Positions 35,301 to 44,752 are shown, counted from the first letter of the stretch. The stretch: DNA of 64,000 bases from Tamlana sp. 2_MG-2023 (GCF_030548465.1 NZ_JAUOSF010000001.1:186001-250000), one strand, 5' to 3'. Notes: a model not told the origin generated them from the letters alone. A program made the numbers and translations.

Positions 35301-36394
35301 CTAAAAATACTAAAGTCAAGTTTTAAAGAAAAAACGTTAGAGTATAAAGCCACACTTTGGTCGCCAATATCTGTAAAAGCATAATCCACTTGAATGCCTT
35401 TATATTGAAACCCGACACCAAAAGTAGGTTGAAAACTTACCTGTTCAGAATTATCTATTTGCAATTCATTTTGAAAATTACCCATCCCACCGCGTAAGTA
35501 AACCATATCGATATAGCCAAACTCAAAACCAAGCGCTGGGTTAATACTAGCTACTTCTGTGGATATGATATCGTTATTTTCTTCAAAGCGTACATTCAAA
35601 TTTACCGAAGTAAGCAAGCTATAATCATAATTAAAATTCACTTTTTTGGAAACACCAACCTGTAGTTTTGGTATCGTAATTTCAGTGGTTTCCGGTAATT
35701 CTTGATTCTGACCAGGAATGGCATCACTAATGGTTTTAAATTCCTCTTCATCAATAGCCCAAGCATTAAAAGTGGTGGTGATATCTCGTGCCATTACACC
35801 AAATTTCCAATTGTTATTGGTTTCAAATTGCATTCCGAAATCGAGTCCGAAACCCCAAGAAGTGGCAAAATCGCCAATAATTCGTCTTATCACTTTTGCA
35901 TTAACACCGTAATTCAGACCTTGAACAGGCATGTGTCTGGCGTAAGAAAATGTTAATCCGTAATCGGCTGTTGAAAATAAACTAATACGGTCGTAGTTAA
36001 TGTTTCCTTGAGCGTCTATAAGTTGAGTAGTGTTTAAAATGTCATCTACTGCAAAACGGATAAGTGAAAAACCAACGGCACTTCTGTCGTCTATAGGCAT
36101 AGCAAAAGCAGCATAATCGTAGTTTGCAATATTCGCAAAATAGCTGGAGTGCATGAGTGACGCTTGACTGTCTTCTAATTTTAAAAGTCCTGCGGGATTC
36201 CAATAGCCTGAATTCACGTCGGCTGAATGCGAAGTTACGGCATTACTCATACCTAAAGCAGCGGCATCAACACCAATATTCATAAACTCGTTGGAGTATT
36301 TTCTAACGGTTTGGCTGAATAAAGAAAAAGTTATCACACAAAAAAATGTGGTAATGTAGGCTTTCAATCGCGAATTTTTTACAAAGATGCACAT
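35297..36394 (-). CDS. PorV/PorQ family outer-membrane beta-barrel protein
   Basis: A 365-residue protein of the family that includes the T9SS components PorV and PorQ. Typical segments are FMNIGVDAAALGMSNA and NSGYWNPAGL (about 37-75), a run of amphipathic beta strands and a C-terminal strand ending in SIFR. PorV shuttles T9SS cargo to the attachment complex; PorQ belongs to the same complex. This gene could be either or an additional paralogue. The longest frame starts at ATG 36394, but a TTG at 36367 would give a cleaner signal peptide (MKAYITTFFCVITFSLFSQ), so the true start may be there. A T9SS-tailed glycosidase is encoded at 46.6-50.8 kb. Confidence 0.8.
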   Translation of the reverse strand: MCIFVKNSRLKAYITTFFCVITFSLFSQTVRKYSNEFMNIGVDAAALGMSNAVTSHSADVNSGYWNPAGLLKLEDSQASLMHSSYFANIANYDYAAFAMPIDDRSAVGFSLIRFAVDDILNTTQLIDAQGNINYDRISLFSTADYGLTFSYARHMPVQGLNYGVNAKVIRRIIGDFATSWGFGLDFGMQFETNNNWKFGVMARDITTTFNAWAIDEEEFKTISDAIPGQNQELPETTEITIPKLQVGVSKKVNFNYDYSLLTSVNLNVRFEENNDIISTEVASINPALGFEFGYIDMVYLRGGMGNFQNELQIDNSEQVSFQPTFGVGFQYKGIQVDYAFTDIGDQSVALYSNVFSLKLDFSIFR

Positions 36395-36483
36395 TATTTA
36401 TAAACCTATAAACTGCAAATTGATATAGATATTGTTAAAGACTCAAATTGTTTGTTATTTTTACTGAAAATTAGAATTTAGAA

Positions 36484-37233
36484 ATGAAGAAACATATTCC
36501 AAATGCATTAACGCTTTTAAACCTATTGAGTGGAAGTGTTGCCGTAATTTTAGCAGTGAATGATAATTTAGTAAGCGCTGCTTTTTTTGTGTTTTTAGGA
36601 ATATTCTTTGATTTCTTTGATGGTTTTGCAGCTCGAAAACTTAAAGTTTCTAGTGAATTGGGCTTACAGTTAGATTCTTTAGCCGATATGGTAACCAGTG
36701 GTTTAGTGCCAGGAATTGTCATGTATAAGCTATTGGAATTGTCTATTCCTGCTTGGAATGATTTGGATGCCGTGGAAACTACTGGGTTTAGTCTTTCTAA
36801 TTTAGAATTCGAAATGCTTTTGCCGTTTTTCGGACTCCTAATCACGCTTGGTTCGGCGTACCGTTTGGCTAAATTTAATATCGATACCGAGCAACAGTCT
36901 TACTTTAAAGGTTTGCCTACACCTGCAAATACCATACTAATTTTAGGTCTACCTTTAATTTTAGAATATCAGAATAACGATTTTATCAATGCAATCATTT
37001 TAAACAAATGGTTTTTAATAGGGCTTACCATTTTAAGTTGTTACCTGTTAAACATGAGTATGAAACTATTTGCTTTAAAGTTTAAGGATTTCCGCTTTAA
37101 AGGAAATGCCATTCGTTATGTGTTTTTAATATTAAGTTTGGTGTTTATGGTGGTTTTAAAATATATCGCCATACCGGTAATTATTTTGTTTTACATTATC
37201 ATGTCGGTTATAGATAATTCAACTTCAAAATAG
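36484..37233 (+). CDS. pssA: CDP-diacylglycerol-serine O-phosphatidyltransferase (phosphatidylserine synthase)
   Basis: A 249-residue membrane enzyme of the CDP-alcohol phosphatidyltransferase family that makes phosphatidylserine, the precursor of phosphatidylethanolamine. The family motif D-G-x2-A-R-x8-G-x3-D-x3-D is complete (about residues 44-66: FFDGFAARKL, then GLQLDSLAD). The start KKHIPNALTLLNLLSGS matches bacterial PssA, and about seven hydrophobic segments are present. Divergent from the PorV/Q-like gene and followed after 5 bases by the DUF808 gene. Confidence 0.9.
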   Translation: MKKHIPNALTLLNLLSGSVAVILAVNDNLVSAAFFVFLGIFFDFFDGFAARKLKVSSELGLQLDSLADMVTSGLVPGIVMYKLLELSIPAWNDLDAVETTGFSLSNLEFEMLLPFFGLLITLGSAYRLAKFNIDTEQQSYFKGLPTPANTILILGLPLILEYQNNDFINAIILNKWFLIGLTILSCYLLNMSMKLFALKFKDFRFKGNAIRYVFLILSLVFMVVLKYIAIPVIILFYIIMSVIDNSTSK

Positions 37234-37238
37234 AATAA

Positions 37239-38120
37239 ATGGCTTCAGGTTTTTTTGCATTATTGGATGATATCGCTAGTTTAATGGACGATGTGGTAGT
37301 GATGAGTAAAATTTCAGCTAAAAAAACAGCAGGGATTTTAGGAGATGATTTAGCCGTGAATGCGGAAAAGGCAACGGGTTTTCTCGCTTCTCGAGAACTT
37401 CCTGTTTTATGGGCGATTACCAAAGGCTCTGCATTAAATAAGTTAATCATTTTACCGATTGCCTTTTTGTTAAGTGCTTTTGCGCCTTGGGGCGTCACTT
37501 TAGCTTTAATTTTAGGAGGGGTTTATTTAGCTTTTGAAGGGGTTGAAAAGGTTATTCATTATGTCTTTCCTCATAAAAGTGAACACGAAAGACCTGTAAT
37601 TACAAAAGTAAATCTTACTGAAGCAGAACAACTTGCGGTTGAAAAAAAGAAAGTGAAAGCAGCTATAGTAACCGATTTTATTTTATCTGTTGAAATTGTG
37701 ATAATTGCTCTTGGATCAGTGGTTGGAGAGCCCCTACTATCTCAAATTCTTGTGGTTTCAGTTATTGCTTTTTTAGCTACCATTGGTGTTTATGGTATTG
37801 TTGCATTGATTGTAAGAATGGACGATTTTGGCTTTAAGTTGATTAGTCTAAACGATAACAAAAAAAGTGTGTCCTATGTTACTGGAAATCTGCTTATAAA
37901 AACGTTACCCTGGGTAATTAAAGGCCTGTCTATAATTGGAACGATTGCCTTGTTACTTGTTGCAGGAGGTATTTTTGCACACAACATAGATATGTTTCAT
38001 CACTTTTTAGATGTGTTACCAGGTTTTGTTAGAGAGTTTATTTTAGGACTTTTAATTGGTTTAGCAGCGTTTTTAGTGATTGAAGGTTTTAAGCGAATTC
38101 TTACGTTAATTAAAAATTAA
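37239..38120 (+). CDS. DUF808 family inner-membrane protein (YedI-like)
   Basis: A 293-residue membrane protein starting MASGFFALLDDIASLMDDV, the typical opening of DUF808. KISAKKTAGILGDDLAVNAEKATGF and the later hydrophobic segments (about 70-95, 140-195, 225-290) agree with YedI of E. coli. The family has no established function. It is 5 bases downstream of pssA and probably co-transcribed. Confidence 0.9.
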   Translation: MASGFFALLDDIASLMDDVVVMSKISAKKTAGILGDDLAVNAEKATGFLASRELPVLWAITKGSALNKLIILPIAFLLSAFAPWGVTLALILGGVYLAFEGVEKVIHYVFPHKSEHERPVITKVNLTEAEQLAVEKKKVKAAIVTDFILSVEIVIIALGSVVGEPLLSQILVVSVIAFLATIGVYGIVALIVRMDDFGFKLISLNDNKKSVSYVTGNLLIKTLPWVIKGLSIIGTIALLLVAGGIFAHNIDMFHHFLDVLPGFVREFILGLLIGLAAFLVIEGFKRILTLIKN

Positions 38121-38140
38121 TAATTAAAAGTGAATAATTT

Positions 38141-38192
38141 GTCAAGAGTCAAGAGTCAAAGGTCAAAGGTCATTCATCTCCCGTCTCCCGTC
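38141..38192 (+). repeat. heptamer tandem arrays between convergent genes
   Basis: Four and a half copies of a GTCAARR heptamer (38141-38171), then two copies of TCTCCCG (about 38177-38192); a scattered TCTCCCGTC phrase recurs near 38258. They lie in the 180-bp gap between the convergent DUF808 and lptB genes. Confidence 0.85.
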
Positions 38193-38300
38193 AAAATCCC
38201 CAATTCAAAAAATCAACAAATTTCCAACGCCAGTAGATTTTTTTTTTCAATGGTAATCTCCCGTCATCTGTCTTCCGTCACAATGAATCAACATGCTTAT

Positions 38301-39041
38301 TTACTCGCGAATCTTCTTTTTACGCAATTCAAAATTCTGACCTAAATATACTTTACGTACCATTTCATCGCTGGCTAATTCTTCAGGTTTTCCTGCTTTA
38401 AGGATGCTACCTTCAAACATTAAATAGGTTCTGTCGGTAATAGCAAGGGTTTCTTGTACGTTGTGGTCGGTAATAAGAATACCAATGTTCTTTTTGGTAA
38501 GTTGCGCTACAATACGCTGAATATCTTCAACGGCAACAGGGTCAACCCCTGCGAAAGGTTCATCCAATAATATAAAATTAGGATCGGTTGCTAAGGCACG
38601 TGCAATTTCTGTACGTCTACGCTCGCCACCAGATAATAAATCGCCACGGCTTTTACGAATGTGTTGTAAACTAAACTCTTCAATAAGCGATTCCATTTTG
38701 TGTAGCTGCTCTTTTTTACTCAATTTAGTAAGTTGCAGTACGCTTAAAATATTATCTTCAATACTTAATTTTCTAAATACTGAAGCTTCTTGAGCTAAGT
38801 AACCAATACCGTTTTGGGCACGTTTATACATGGGGTATTTGGTGATTTCAGTATCTTCTAAGTATATATGTCCGCCATTAGGTTTTATCAAGCCTACTAT
38901 CATGTAAAAAGAAGTTGTTTTTCCAGCACCGTTAGGGCCTAAAAGACCAACAATTTCACCTTGCCTTACCTCAAGGGAGACGTCTTTAACAACTTTTCGT
39001 CCGCTATAGGACTTCATTAAATTTTGAGCTTTTAAAATCAT
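38301..39041 (-). CDS. lptB: LPS export ABC transporter ATP-binding protein
   Basis: A 246-residue ABC ATPase that powers LPS extraction from the inner membrane with LptFG. Walker [12 protein letters not shown] (about 34-44), Q-loop [10 protein letters not shown], signature [15 protein letters not shown] (about 136-150), Walker [14 protein letters not shown] and the switch HNVQET are all present. The RKLSIEDNI and [13 protein letters not shown] stretches are characteristic of LptB rather than other ABC ATPases. The LptF/G partners are not in this window. It lies on the same strand as tatC and kdsD. Confidence 0.93.
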   Translation of the reverse strand: MILKAQNLMKSYSGRKVVKDVSLEVRQGEIVGLLGPNGAGKTTSFYMIVGLIKPNGGHIYLEDTEITKYPMYKRAQNGIGYLAQEASVFRKLSIEDNILSVLQLTKLSKKEQLHKMESLIEEFSLQHIRKSRGDLLSGGERRRTEIARALATDPNFILLDEPFAGVDPVAVEDIQRIVAQLTKKNIGILITDHNVQETLAITDRTYLMFEGSILKAGKPEELASDEMVRKVYLGQNFELRKKKIRE

Positions 39042-39115
39042 AATGTTATATACTGAACGCTAAAAATAGTAAAATGATACAGACTAAATAAGCAAATTTC
39101 GGATTTATATTTTGT

Positions 39116-39463
39116 TTAACTTTGAGATTCTAGGTCGTCCCAAAACTCATAAGCACGTCGTAAGTGTGGAATAACTATTGTTCCTCCAACCAAAGTTGCA
39201 ATGCCTAAAGCTTCAACAACTTCTTCCTTTTTCAAACCTAAATTATAAGCTGTTTCCAAGTGGTATTTCACACAGTCGTCGCAGCGTAAAACGGTAGAAG
39301 CCACCAAACCTAGTAATTCTTTTGTTTTCACATCTAAGGCACCTTCCGCGAAAGCGTTAGTATCTAGGTTAAAGATGCGTTTTATAATTTTATTATTATC
39401 GGCTAAAATTTTGTCGTTCATTTTAGCACGGTAGTCGTTGAATTCCTGAACTTTATTTGACAT
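39116..39463 (-). CDS. carboxymuconolactone decarboxylase (AhpD-like) family protein
   Basis: A 115-residue single-domain protein of the CMD/AhpD superfamily. The redox-type motif is LRCDDCVKYHLETAYNLG (about 59-76, C-x-x-C-x3-H), followed by KKEEVVEALGIATLVGGTIVIPH. The C-x2-C-x3-H pattern suggests peroxidase-type disulfide chemistry rather than true decarboxylation. Its start overlaps the tatC end by 11 bases on the same strand, so it is co-transcribed with tatC. Confidence 0.88.
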   Translation of the reverse strand: MSNKVQEFNDYRAKMNDKILADNNKIIKRIFNLDTNAFAEGALDVKTKELLGLVASTVLRCDDCVKYHLETAYNLGLKKEEVVEALGIATLVGGTIVIPHLRRAYEFWDDLESQS

Positions 39464-40280
39464 GCTGCTTTTCTTTTCGTTTTTGATTTCTAACTACAAT
39501 TCTAGAAATAAGTATGCTTACTTGATATAAAATTAATATCGGAATGGCTACAATAACCTGACTGGCAATATCTGGTGGTGTAATAATTGCAGAAAGAATT
39601 AAAACAATAACCAAAGCGTATTTTCTATATTTCTTTAATATTTCTGGTGTGACTAAACCTATTTTAGTAAAGAAATAAATGATGATTGGTAGTTCAAATA
39701 TAAGTCCGGAGGCTAAGGCTGAAGACCTTACCAAAGCAATGTAAGAACTGATATCAATTTGATTATCTACCATTTCGGAAATGCTATAATTCGCCAAAAA
39801 GTTAATCGATAAAGGTGTTACAATGTAGTAGCCAAAAAGGACACCTATAAAGAATAATACGGATGAAATAATAATAAATCCTCTAGAATGTTTACGCTCG
39901 CTACTGTGCAAACCAGGGCTTACAAACTTCCATAATTGATAAATAATATAAGGGAATGATATGATAAAACCACCCAAAATGGCGGTCCAGATATCTGCGG
40001 AAAACTGCCCAGCCATGGTTCTGTTTTGTAGAATTAGTGGGATTTTTTCATTACAGAAGGTCGTGTCTAACCCTAGAAAATTTGCTGTTTTACACAGAAA
40101 ATCATAAGTCGGGAAACTCATGTTTAAAGGCGCGAAAATAATCTCGTTAAAAATAAATCGGCTAAAAATAAAAGCCAGAGTCCCAATGAGTATAACAGCG
40201 CCACAAATTCGAATAAGATGCCATCTTAAATCTTCAAGATGATCTAGAAAAGACATCTCGTTAATATTTTTTTTCGCCAT
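39453..40280 (-). CDS. tatC: Sec-independent protein translocase subunit TatC
   Basis: A 275-residue six-span membrane protein that binds the twin-arginine signal peptide in the Tat pathway. The N-terminal MSFLDHLEDLRWHLIR (about 8-23) holds the conserved F-x-H-x2-E-L/D-R core, and PFIIYQLWKFVSPGLHSSERK near 115 is the next signature. A 40-residue periplasmic insertion in the first loop (NMSFPTYDFLCKTANFLGLD) is common in Bacteroidota. TatA/B are not in the window. It is translationally coupled to kdsD, whose stop codon overlaps its start. Confidence 0.95.
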   Translation of the reverse strand: MAKKNINEMSFLDHLEDLRWHLIRICGAVILIGTLAFIFSRFIFNEIIFAPLNMSFPTYDFLCKTANFLGLDTTFCNEKIPLILQNRTMAGQFSADIWTAILGGFIISFPYIIYQLWKFVSPGLHSSERKHSRGFIIISSVLFFIGVLFGYYIVTPLSINFLANYSISEMVDNQIDISSYIALVRSSALASGLIFELPIIIYFFTKIGLVTPEILKKYRKYALVIVLILSAIITPPDIASQVIVAIPILILYQVSILISRIVVRNQKRKEKQHVK

Positions 40281-41245
40281 TATATGATGCCTTCTTTTAT
40301 TAAATCATGTAGATGAACAACACCTGCATAATTGCCTTCGTCTTCCACAAGTAATTGTGAAATTTCATTACTTTCCATAACTTCTAAAGCTTCAATAGCC
40401 ATGGCTTTGGCTTCAATACGTTTTGGGTTTGCACCCATAATATCTTTTGCTGTTAAATTTGAAAAGTCGTCTACTTTGGTTAACATTCTACGTAAATCAC
40501 CATCGGTAATAATACCTATAATTTTGTTGTTTTCAACAACGGCAGTTACCCCAAGCATTTTTTCGGTAATTTCAATAATCACCTCCTTAATACTCGTATT
40601 CGGGCCAATTTGTGGCTTTTCGTTCACCGAAGAAATATCACGAACGGTTAAATATAATTTCTTTCCTAAGGCACCTCCTGGGTGGTATTTAGCAAAATCG
40701 TTACTTGTAAATCCTCTTAATTCGAGCAAGCAAATCGCTAAAGCATCACCAACCACTAATTGGGCAGTGGTACTTGTAGTAGGCGCTAAATTATTAGGGC
40801 AAGCTTCTTTTTCGGTATAGGCATTTAGTACATAATCGGAATGTTGTCCTAAAAAAGAATCTTTATTTCCAGTAATGGCGATTAATTTGTTTTTAGCGCG
40901 TTTTATTAGCGGAACAATTACCTTAATTTCAGGAGTATTTCCACTTTTAGATAGGCATATAACAACGTCATCTTTTAGGATAAGACCTAAATCACCATGA
41001 ATGGCATCGGCAGCATGCATAAAAACAGCAGGGGTTCCTGTAGAGTTTAAAGTCGCTACAATTTTGTTTCCTATAATGGCACTTTTTCCTATCCCTGTAA
41101 TAATAACACGACCTTTGGAGTTATATACAAGATCAACGGCGTTAGCAAACTCATCGGTTACAAGGCTAGATAAGTTTAAAATAGCCTGACTTTGCATTTC
41201 AATGGTCTGCTTCGCAATATTAATAATAGACTGTTTGTCTTTCAA
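40280..41245 (-). CDS. kdsD: arabinose-5-phosphate isomerase (KpsF/GutQ family)
   Basis: A 321-residue enzyme that converts ribulose 5-phosphate to arabinose 5-phosphate, the first step to Kdo for LPS. An N-terminal SIS domain has VIITGIGKSAIIGNKI (about 48-63), HAADAIHGDLG and LSKSGNTPEI. LAPTTSTTAQLVVGDALA follows, then two C-terminal CBS domains (about 200-320). It is the first gene of a kdsD-tatC-CMD run, with lptB further down the same strand, which groups LPS precursor and LPS transport functions. A promoter-like TAGTTTTG lies about 95 bases upstream. Confidence 0.93.
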   Translation of the reverse strand: MKDKQSIINIAKQTIEMQSQAILNLSSLVTDEFANAVDLVYNSKGRVIITGIGKSAIIGNKIVATLNSTGTPAVFMHAADAIHGDLGLILKDDVVICLSKSGNTPEIKVIVPLIKRAKNKLIAITGNKDSFLGQHSDYVLNAYTEKEACPNNLAPTTSTTAQLVVGDALAICLLELRGFTSNDFAKYHPGGALGKKLYLTVRDISSVNEKPQIGPNTSIKEVIIEITEKMLGVTAVVENNKIIGIITDGDLRRMLTKVDDFSNLTAKDIMGANPKRIEAKAMAIEALEVMESNEISQLLVEDEGNYAGVVHLHDLIKEGII

Positions 41246-41282
41246 AATTTCGTATTTTTGAGTTGATTTTTAAAGATTTTAG

Positions 41283-41290
41283 TATCTTTA
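41283..41290 (+). promoter_or_regulatory. possible -7 box (TATCTTTA) for recQ
   Basis: TATCTTTA is one base from TAnnTTTG, with TTTG at 41257-41260, 22 bases upstream, in the acceptable range for a -33 element. It lies about 160 bases before recQ, in the divergent kdsD-recQ gap. Confidence 0.35.
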
Positions 41291-41336
41291 AGTAATAATC
41301 AGAATTGAATTTTAAATGTAATTTGAATTTTCGTTA

Positions 41337-41344
41337 CAAAACTA
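41337..41344 (-). promoter_or_regulatory. possible -7 box (TAGTTTTG) for kdsD
   Basis: On the minus strand this reads TAGTTTTG, a full match to TAnnTTTG, about 95 bases before the kdsD start. No clear -33 partner was found. Confidence 0.35.
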
Positions 41345-41447
41345 ACGAAAAAATAAATGAGGGATCTTTAATTACATTAAATAAATTAGTTCTTTGATTT
41401 TAGTTATTTTAAAAAGAAGAAGCAAGTAAATTAATTATTTTAAATTG

Positions 41448-43652
41448 ATGTCAATAGCAAAAGAAGACTTACATGCAGCTTTAAAAAAGTATTTTGGATT
41501 TAATCAATTCAAAGGGCTACAAGAAGGAGTTGTAGAAAGTATATTATCAGGGCACCACACTTTTGTGATCATGCCAACTGGTGGTGGTAAATCTCTATGT
41601 TACCAATTACCAGCATTAATGCAAGAAGGAACAGCCATTGTGGTGTCGCCTTTAATTGCTTTAATGAAAAATCAAGTTGATGCCATTCGTGGTGTTTCCA
41701 AAGAAGAAGGAATTGCCCATGTTTTAAACTCTTCATTAAACAAAACAGAAATTAAACAGGTAAAAGAGGATATCACCAACGGGGTAACCAAGTTGTTATA
41801 TGTCGCGCCAGAATCCTTAACTAAGGAGGAAAATGTTGAATTTCTAAGGTCTGTGAAAATTTCTTTCATGGCCATTGATGAAGCCCATTGTATTAGTGAA
41901 TGGGGACATGATTTTAGACCCGAATACAGGAATTTACGTCATATTATTAAACGTATTGGCGATAATATTCCGATTATTGGTTTAACAGCTACGGCAACGC
42001 CTAAAGTTCAAGAAGATATTATTAAAAATTTAGGTATTCATGATGCAAATACTTTTAAAGCATCTTTTAATAGACCTAATTTATATTATGAGGTACGGCC
42101 AAAAACTAAAAATGTTGATGCCGATATCATTCGTTTCATAAAACAAAATGACGGTAAATCTGGTATTGTTTACTGTTTAAGTAGAAAACGCGTTGAAGAA
42201 TTAGCGCAAGTTCTACAAGTAAACGGAATCAATGCGGTGCCTTATCACGCAGGGTTAGACGCCAAAACACGTTCGAGCCATCAAGATAAATTCCTTATGG
42301 AAGATGTTGATGTGGTGGTCGCAACTATTGCTTTCGGAATGGGGATCGATAAACCAGATGTGCGTTTTGTAATTCACCATGATATTCCAAAAAGTATAGA
42401 AAGTTATTACCAAGAAACTGGTCGTGCTGGTCGTGATGGTGGCGAAGGCCATTGTTTGGCTTATTATGCTTATAAAGATATCGAGAAGTTAGAAAAATTC
42501 ATGTCTGGAAAGCCAGTGGCCGAGCAAGAAATCGGACAAGCCCTATTGCAAGAGGTGGTCGCTTTCGCGGAAACATCTATTTCGCGTAGAAAATTTATTC
42601 TTCATTATTTTGGTGAAGAATTTGACAATGAAACCGGTGAAGGTGGTGATATGGATGATAACGTAAGACATCCTAAAAAGAAAACTGAAGCGCAAACTGA
42701 AGCTAAATTATTACTTGAAGTGATTCGTGATACCAACGCGAAATACAAGTCGAAAGACTTAGTAAACGTTATTGTTGGTCAGGAAAACGCTTTAATCAAC
42801 TCACATAAAACGAACGAGCAACCATTTTTTGGTACAGGAAAAAATCACGATAAGAAATATTGGATGGCACTTTTAAGACAAGCTCTAGTGGCTGGTTATC
42901 TTAAAAAAGACATTGAAACTTATGGTGTTATAAAACTGACTGATGCTGGACGTGATTTTATCGAAAATCCGAACTCGTTTATAATGACCGAAGATCACAT
43001 TTTTGAAGGCGAACAGGAAGATGGTAGTATCATTACCGCTCAAAAAGCTAGTGGTGCTGTTGCCGACGAAACCCTTATGGGCATGCTTAAAGATTTACGT
43101 AAAAAGAACGCCAAGAAACTTGGTGTACCACCTTTCGTGATTTTTCAAGACCCTTCGTTAGAAGATATGGCCTTAAAATACCCAATAACTTTAGCAGAAT
43201 TGGCTAATGTTCACGGTGTTGGTGACGGTAAAGCAAAAAAGTATGGAAAAAGCTTTGTGGAGCTCATCGCCAAATATGTTGAAGAAAACGAGATCACAAG
43301 ACCAGATGATTTGGTTGTAAAATCGACAGGAACAAATTCAGCAAATAAACTCTATATCATTCAGAATATCGATAGAAAACTACCGCTTGATGATATTGCA
43401 TCCTCTAAAGGGATGTCGATGGAAGATTTTATTAAGGAAATGGAAGCCATCGTTTATTCAGGTACTAAGCTAAATATCGATTACTGGATTCATGATATTT
43501 TAGATGAAGACCAGCAAGAGGAAATTCATGATTATTTCATGGAATCGGAATCTGATAATATTACTGCAGCTATCGATGAGTTTGATGGTGATTATGATGA
43601 TGAAGAATTGAGGTTGTATCGTATTAAGTTTATTAGTGAAGTGGCGAATTAA
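41448..43652 (+). CDS. recQ: ATP-dependent DNA helicase RecQ
   Basis: A 734-residue superfamily 2 helicase (3'-5') for recombination and fork repair. Motif 0 NQFKGLQEGVV, Walker A MPTGGGKSLCYQLPAL (about 44-59), DEAH with IDEAHCISEWGHDFRPEY, motif VI region YYQETGRAGRDG, then an RQC region and an HRDC domain (about 560-635). A C-terminal acidic tail (after about 690) extends beyond the E. coli protein, as in other Flavobacteriaceae. I start at ATG 41448; the TTG one codon earlier is unneeded. Confidence 0.95.
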   Translation: MSIAKEDLHAALKKYFGFNQFKGLQEGVVESILSGHHTFVIMPTGGGKSLCYQLPALMQEGTAIVVSPLIALMKNQVDAIRGVSKEEGIAHVLNSSLNKTEIKQVKEDITNGVTKLLYVAPESLTKEENVEFLRSVKISFMAIDEAHCISEWGHDFRPEYRNLRHIIKRIGDNIPIIGLTATATPKVQEDIIKNLGIHDANTFKASFNRPNLYYEVRPKTKNVDADIIRFIKQNDGKSGIVYCLSRKRVEELAQVLQVNGINAVPYHAGLDAKTRSSHQDKFLMEDVDVVVATIAFGMGIDKPDVRFVIHHDIPKSIESYYQETGRAGRDGGEGHCLAYYAYKDIEKLEKFMSGKPVAEQEIGQALLQEVVAFAETSISRRKFILHYFGEEFDNETGEGGDMDDNVRHPKKKTEAQTEAKLLLEVIRDTNAKYKSKDLVNVIVGQENALINSHKTNEQPFFGTGKNHDKKYWMALLRQALVAGYLKKDIETYGVIKLTDAGRDFIENPNSFIMTEDHIFEGEQEDGSIITAQKASGAVADETLMGMLKDLRKKNAKKLGVPPFVIFQDPSLEDMALKYPITLAELANVHGVGDGKAKKYGKSFVELIAKYVEENEITRPDDLVVKSTGTNSANKLYIIQNIDRKLPLDDIASSKGMSMEDFIKEMEAIVYSGTKLNIDYWIHDILDEDQQEEIHDYFMESESDNITAAIDEFDGDYDDEELRLYRIKFISEVAN

Positions 43653-43707
43653 GTAGTTTAGGAGTTAATAGTAGTTAAGTAGTATAGGAGTTAAGTAGTA
43701 TAGGAGT
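43650..43707 (+). repeat. 16-bp tandem repeat downstream of recQ
   Basis: Units at 43650-43665, 43676-43691 and 43692-43707, the last two identical, followed by degraded pieces to about 43735. The unit resembles the minus-strand reading of the 34104-34135 repeat. The first unit includes the recQ stop codon. Confidence 0.9.
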
Positions 43708-43789
43708 TAAGGTGTTTTTTTAAAGTAGTTAAGTAGATTTTAGTCGTTAAAAAAAGCTTTTCTAAATTTATTAATCTTAATGCAATCAC

Positions 43790-43797
43790 TATCTTTG
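43790..43797 (+). promoter_or_regulatory. -7 box (TATCTTTG) for the prolyl isomerase gene
   Basis: A full match to TAnnTTTG, 22 bases before the ATG at 43820, an ideal distance for a short leader. The upstream -33 element is not obvious. Confidence 0.5.
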
Positions 43798-43819
43798 TGC
43801 TTTCTTAAAAAATAGAACA

Positions 43820-44752
43820 ATGCAAGACGGATTATACGCAAAATTTAATACAACAAAAGGAGAAATTCTTGTTGCTTTAGAGTTTCAAAAAACACCAGGT
43901 ACAGTTGGTAACTTTGTTGCTTTAGCAGAAGGAAACTTAGAAAATTCAGTAAAACCTCAAGGAACAAAATACTACGATGGTTTAAAATTCCATAGAGTAA
44001 TTCCTGATTTTATGGTTCAAGGTGGATGCCCACAAGGTTCTGGTTCTGGAAACCCTGGATATCAATTTGACGATGAGTTTCATCCAGATTTAAAACATGA
44101 TGGCCCAGGTGTTTTATCTATGGCCAATGCAGGTCCTGGAACGAATGGAAGTCAGTTTTTTATAACACATGTTGAAACGTCTTGGTTAGATAATAAACAT
44201 ACCGTTTTTGGTAAAGTTGTTGAAGGACAAGATGTGGTTGATGCTATTGCTCAAGGTGATAAAATCGATTCTTTAGAAATTATCCGTGTTGGAGCCGAAG
44301 CGGAAGCGTTTAAAGCTGTTGAAGCTTTTAGAACTTTTGAAGGTTCTAGAGAAAAACGTTTGGCTGAAGCAAAAGCTGCTGCAGAAGCAGAATTAGATAA
44401 ACTAGCGACAGGTTTTAATAAAACGGATAGCGGATTACGTTACCAAATCATTCAAAAGGGTGATGGTGCCAAGGCTGAAAAAGGTAAAACAGTTTCTGTG
44501 CATTATAAAGGACAGTTATCTGATGGAACCGTTTTCGATTCTTCATACAAGCGTAATGCGCCAATCGATTTTCCTTTAGGAATGGGACAAGTAATCTCAG
44601 GTTGGGATGAAGGTATTCAACTATTGAATGTAGGTGATAAAGCACGTTTTGTTATTCCAAGTCATTTAGGATACGGAAGTAGAGGGGCAGGAGGCGTTAT
44701 TCCCGCTGATGCTACTTTAGTTTTTGATGTAGAATTAATGGACGTTAAGTAA
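43820..44752 (+). CDS. dual-domain peptidyl-prolyl isomerase (cyclophilin-FKBP fusion)
   Basis: A 310-residue cytosolic protein joining two unrelated prolyl isomerase folds. Residues 1-165 form a cyclophilin: FHRVIPDFMVQGGCP (about 56-70), MANAGPGTNGSQFFIT and WLDNKHTVFGKV. A charged alanine-rich helix (about 170-195) links to an FKBP domain: VSVHYKGQLSDGTVFDSS (about 223-240), FPLGMGQVISGWDEGI, and LGYGSRGAGGVIPADATLVFDVEL. Dual-family immunophilins of this order are known in some Bacteroidota and spirochaetes. Both active sites look intact. No signal peptide, so it acts in the cytoplasm. Followed by a strong terminator. Confidence 0.92.
   Translation: MQDGLYAKFNTTKGEILVALEFQKTPGTVGNFVALAEGNLENSVKPQGTKYYDGLKFHRVIPDFMVQGGCPQGSGSGNPGYQFDDEFHPDLKHDGPGVLSMANAGPGTNGSQFFITHVETSWLDNKHTVFGKVVEGQDVVDAIAQGDKIDSLEIIRVGAEAEAFKAVEAFRTFEGSREKRLAEAKAAAEAELDKLATGFNKTDSGLRYQIIQKGDGAKAEKGKTVSVHYKGQLSDGTVFDSSYKRNAPIDFPLGMGQVISGWDEGIQLLNVGDKARFVIPSHLGYGSRGAGGVIPADATLVFDVELMDVK

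Noticed and set aside
35702-35956. Plus-strand frames opposite the PorV/PorQ-like gene
   Set aside because: Antisense shadows with no conserved features.
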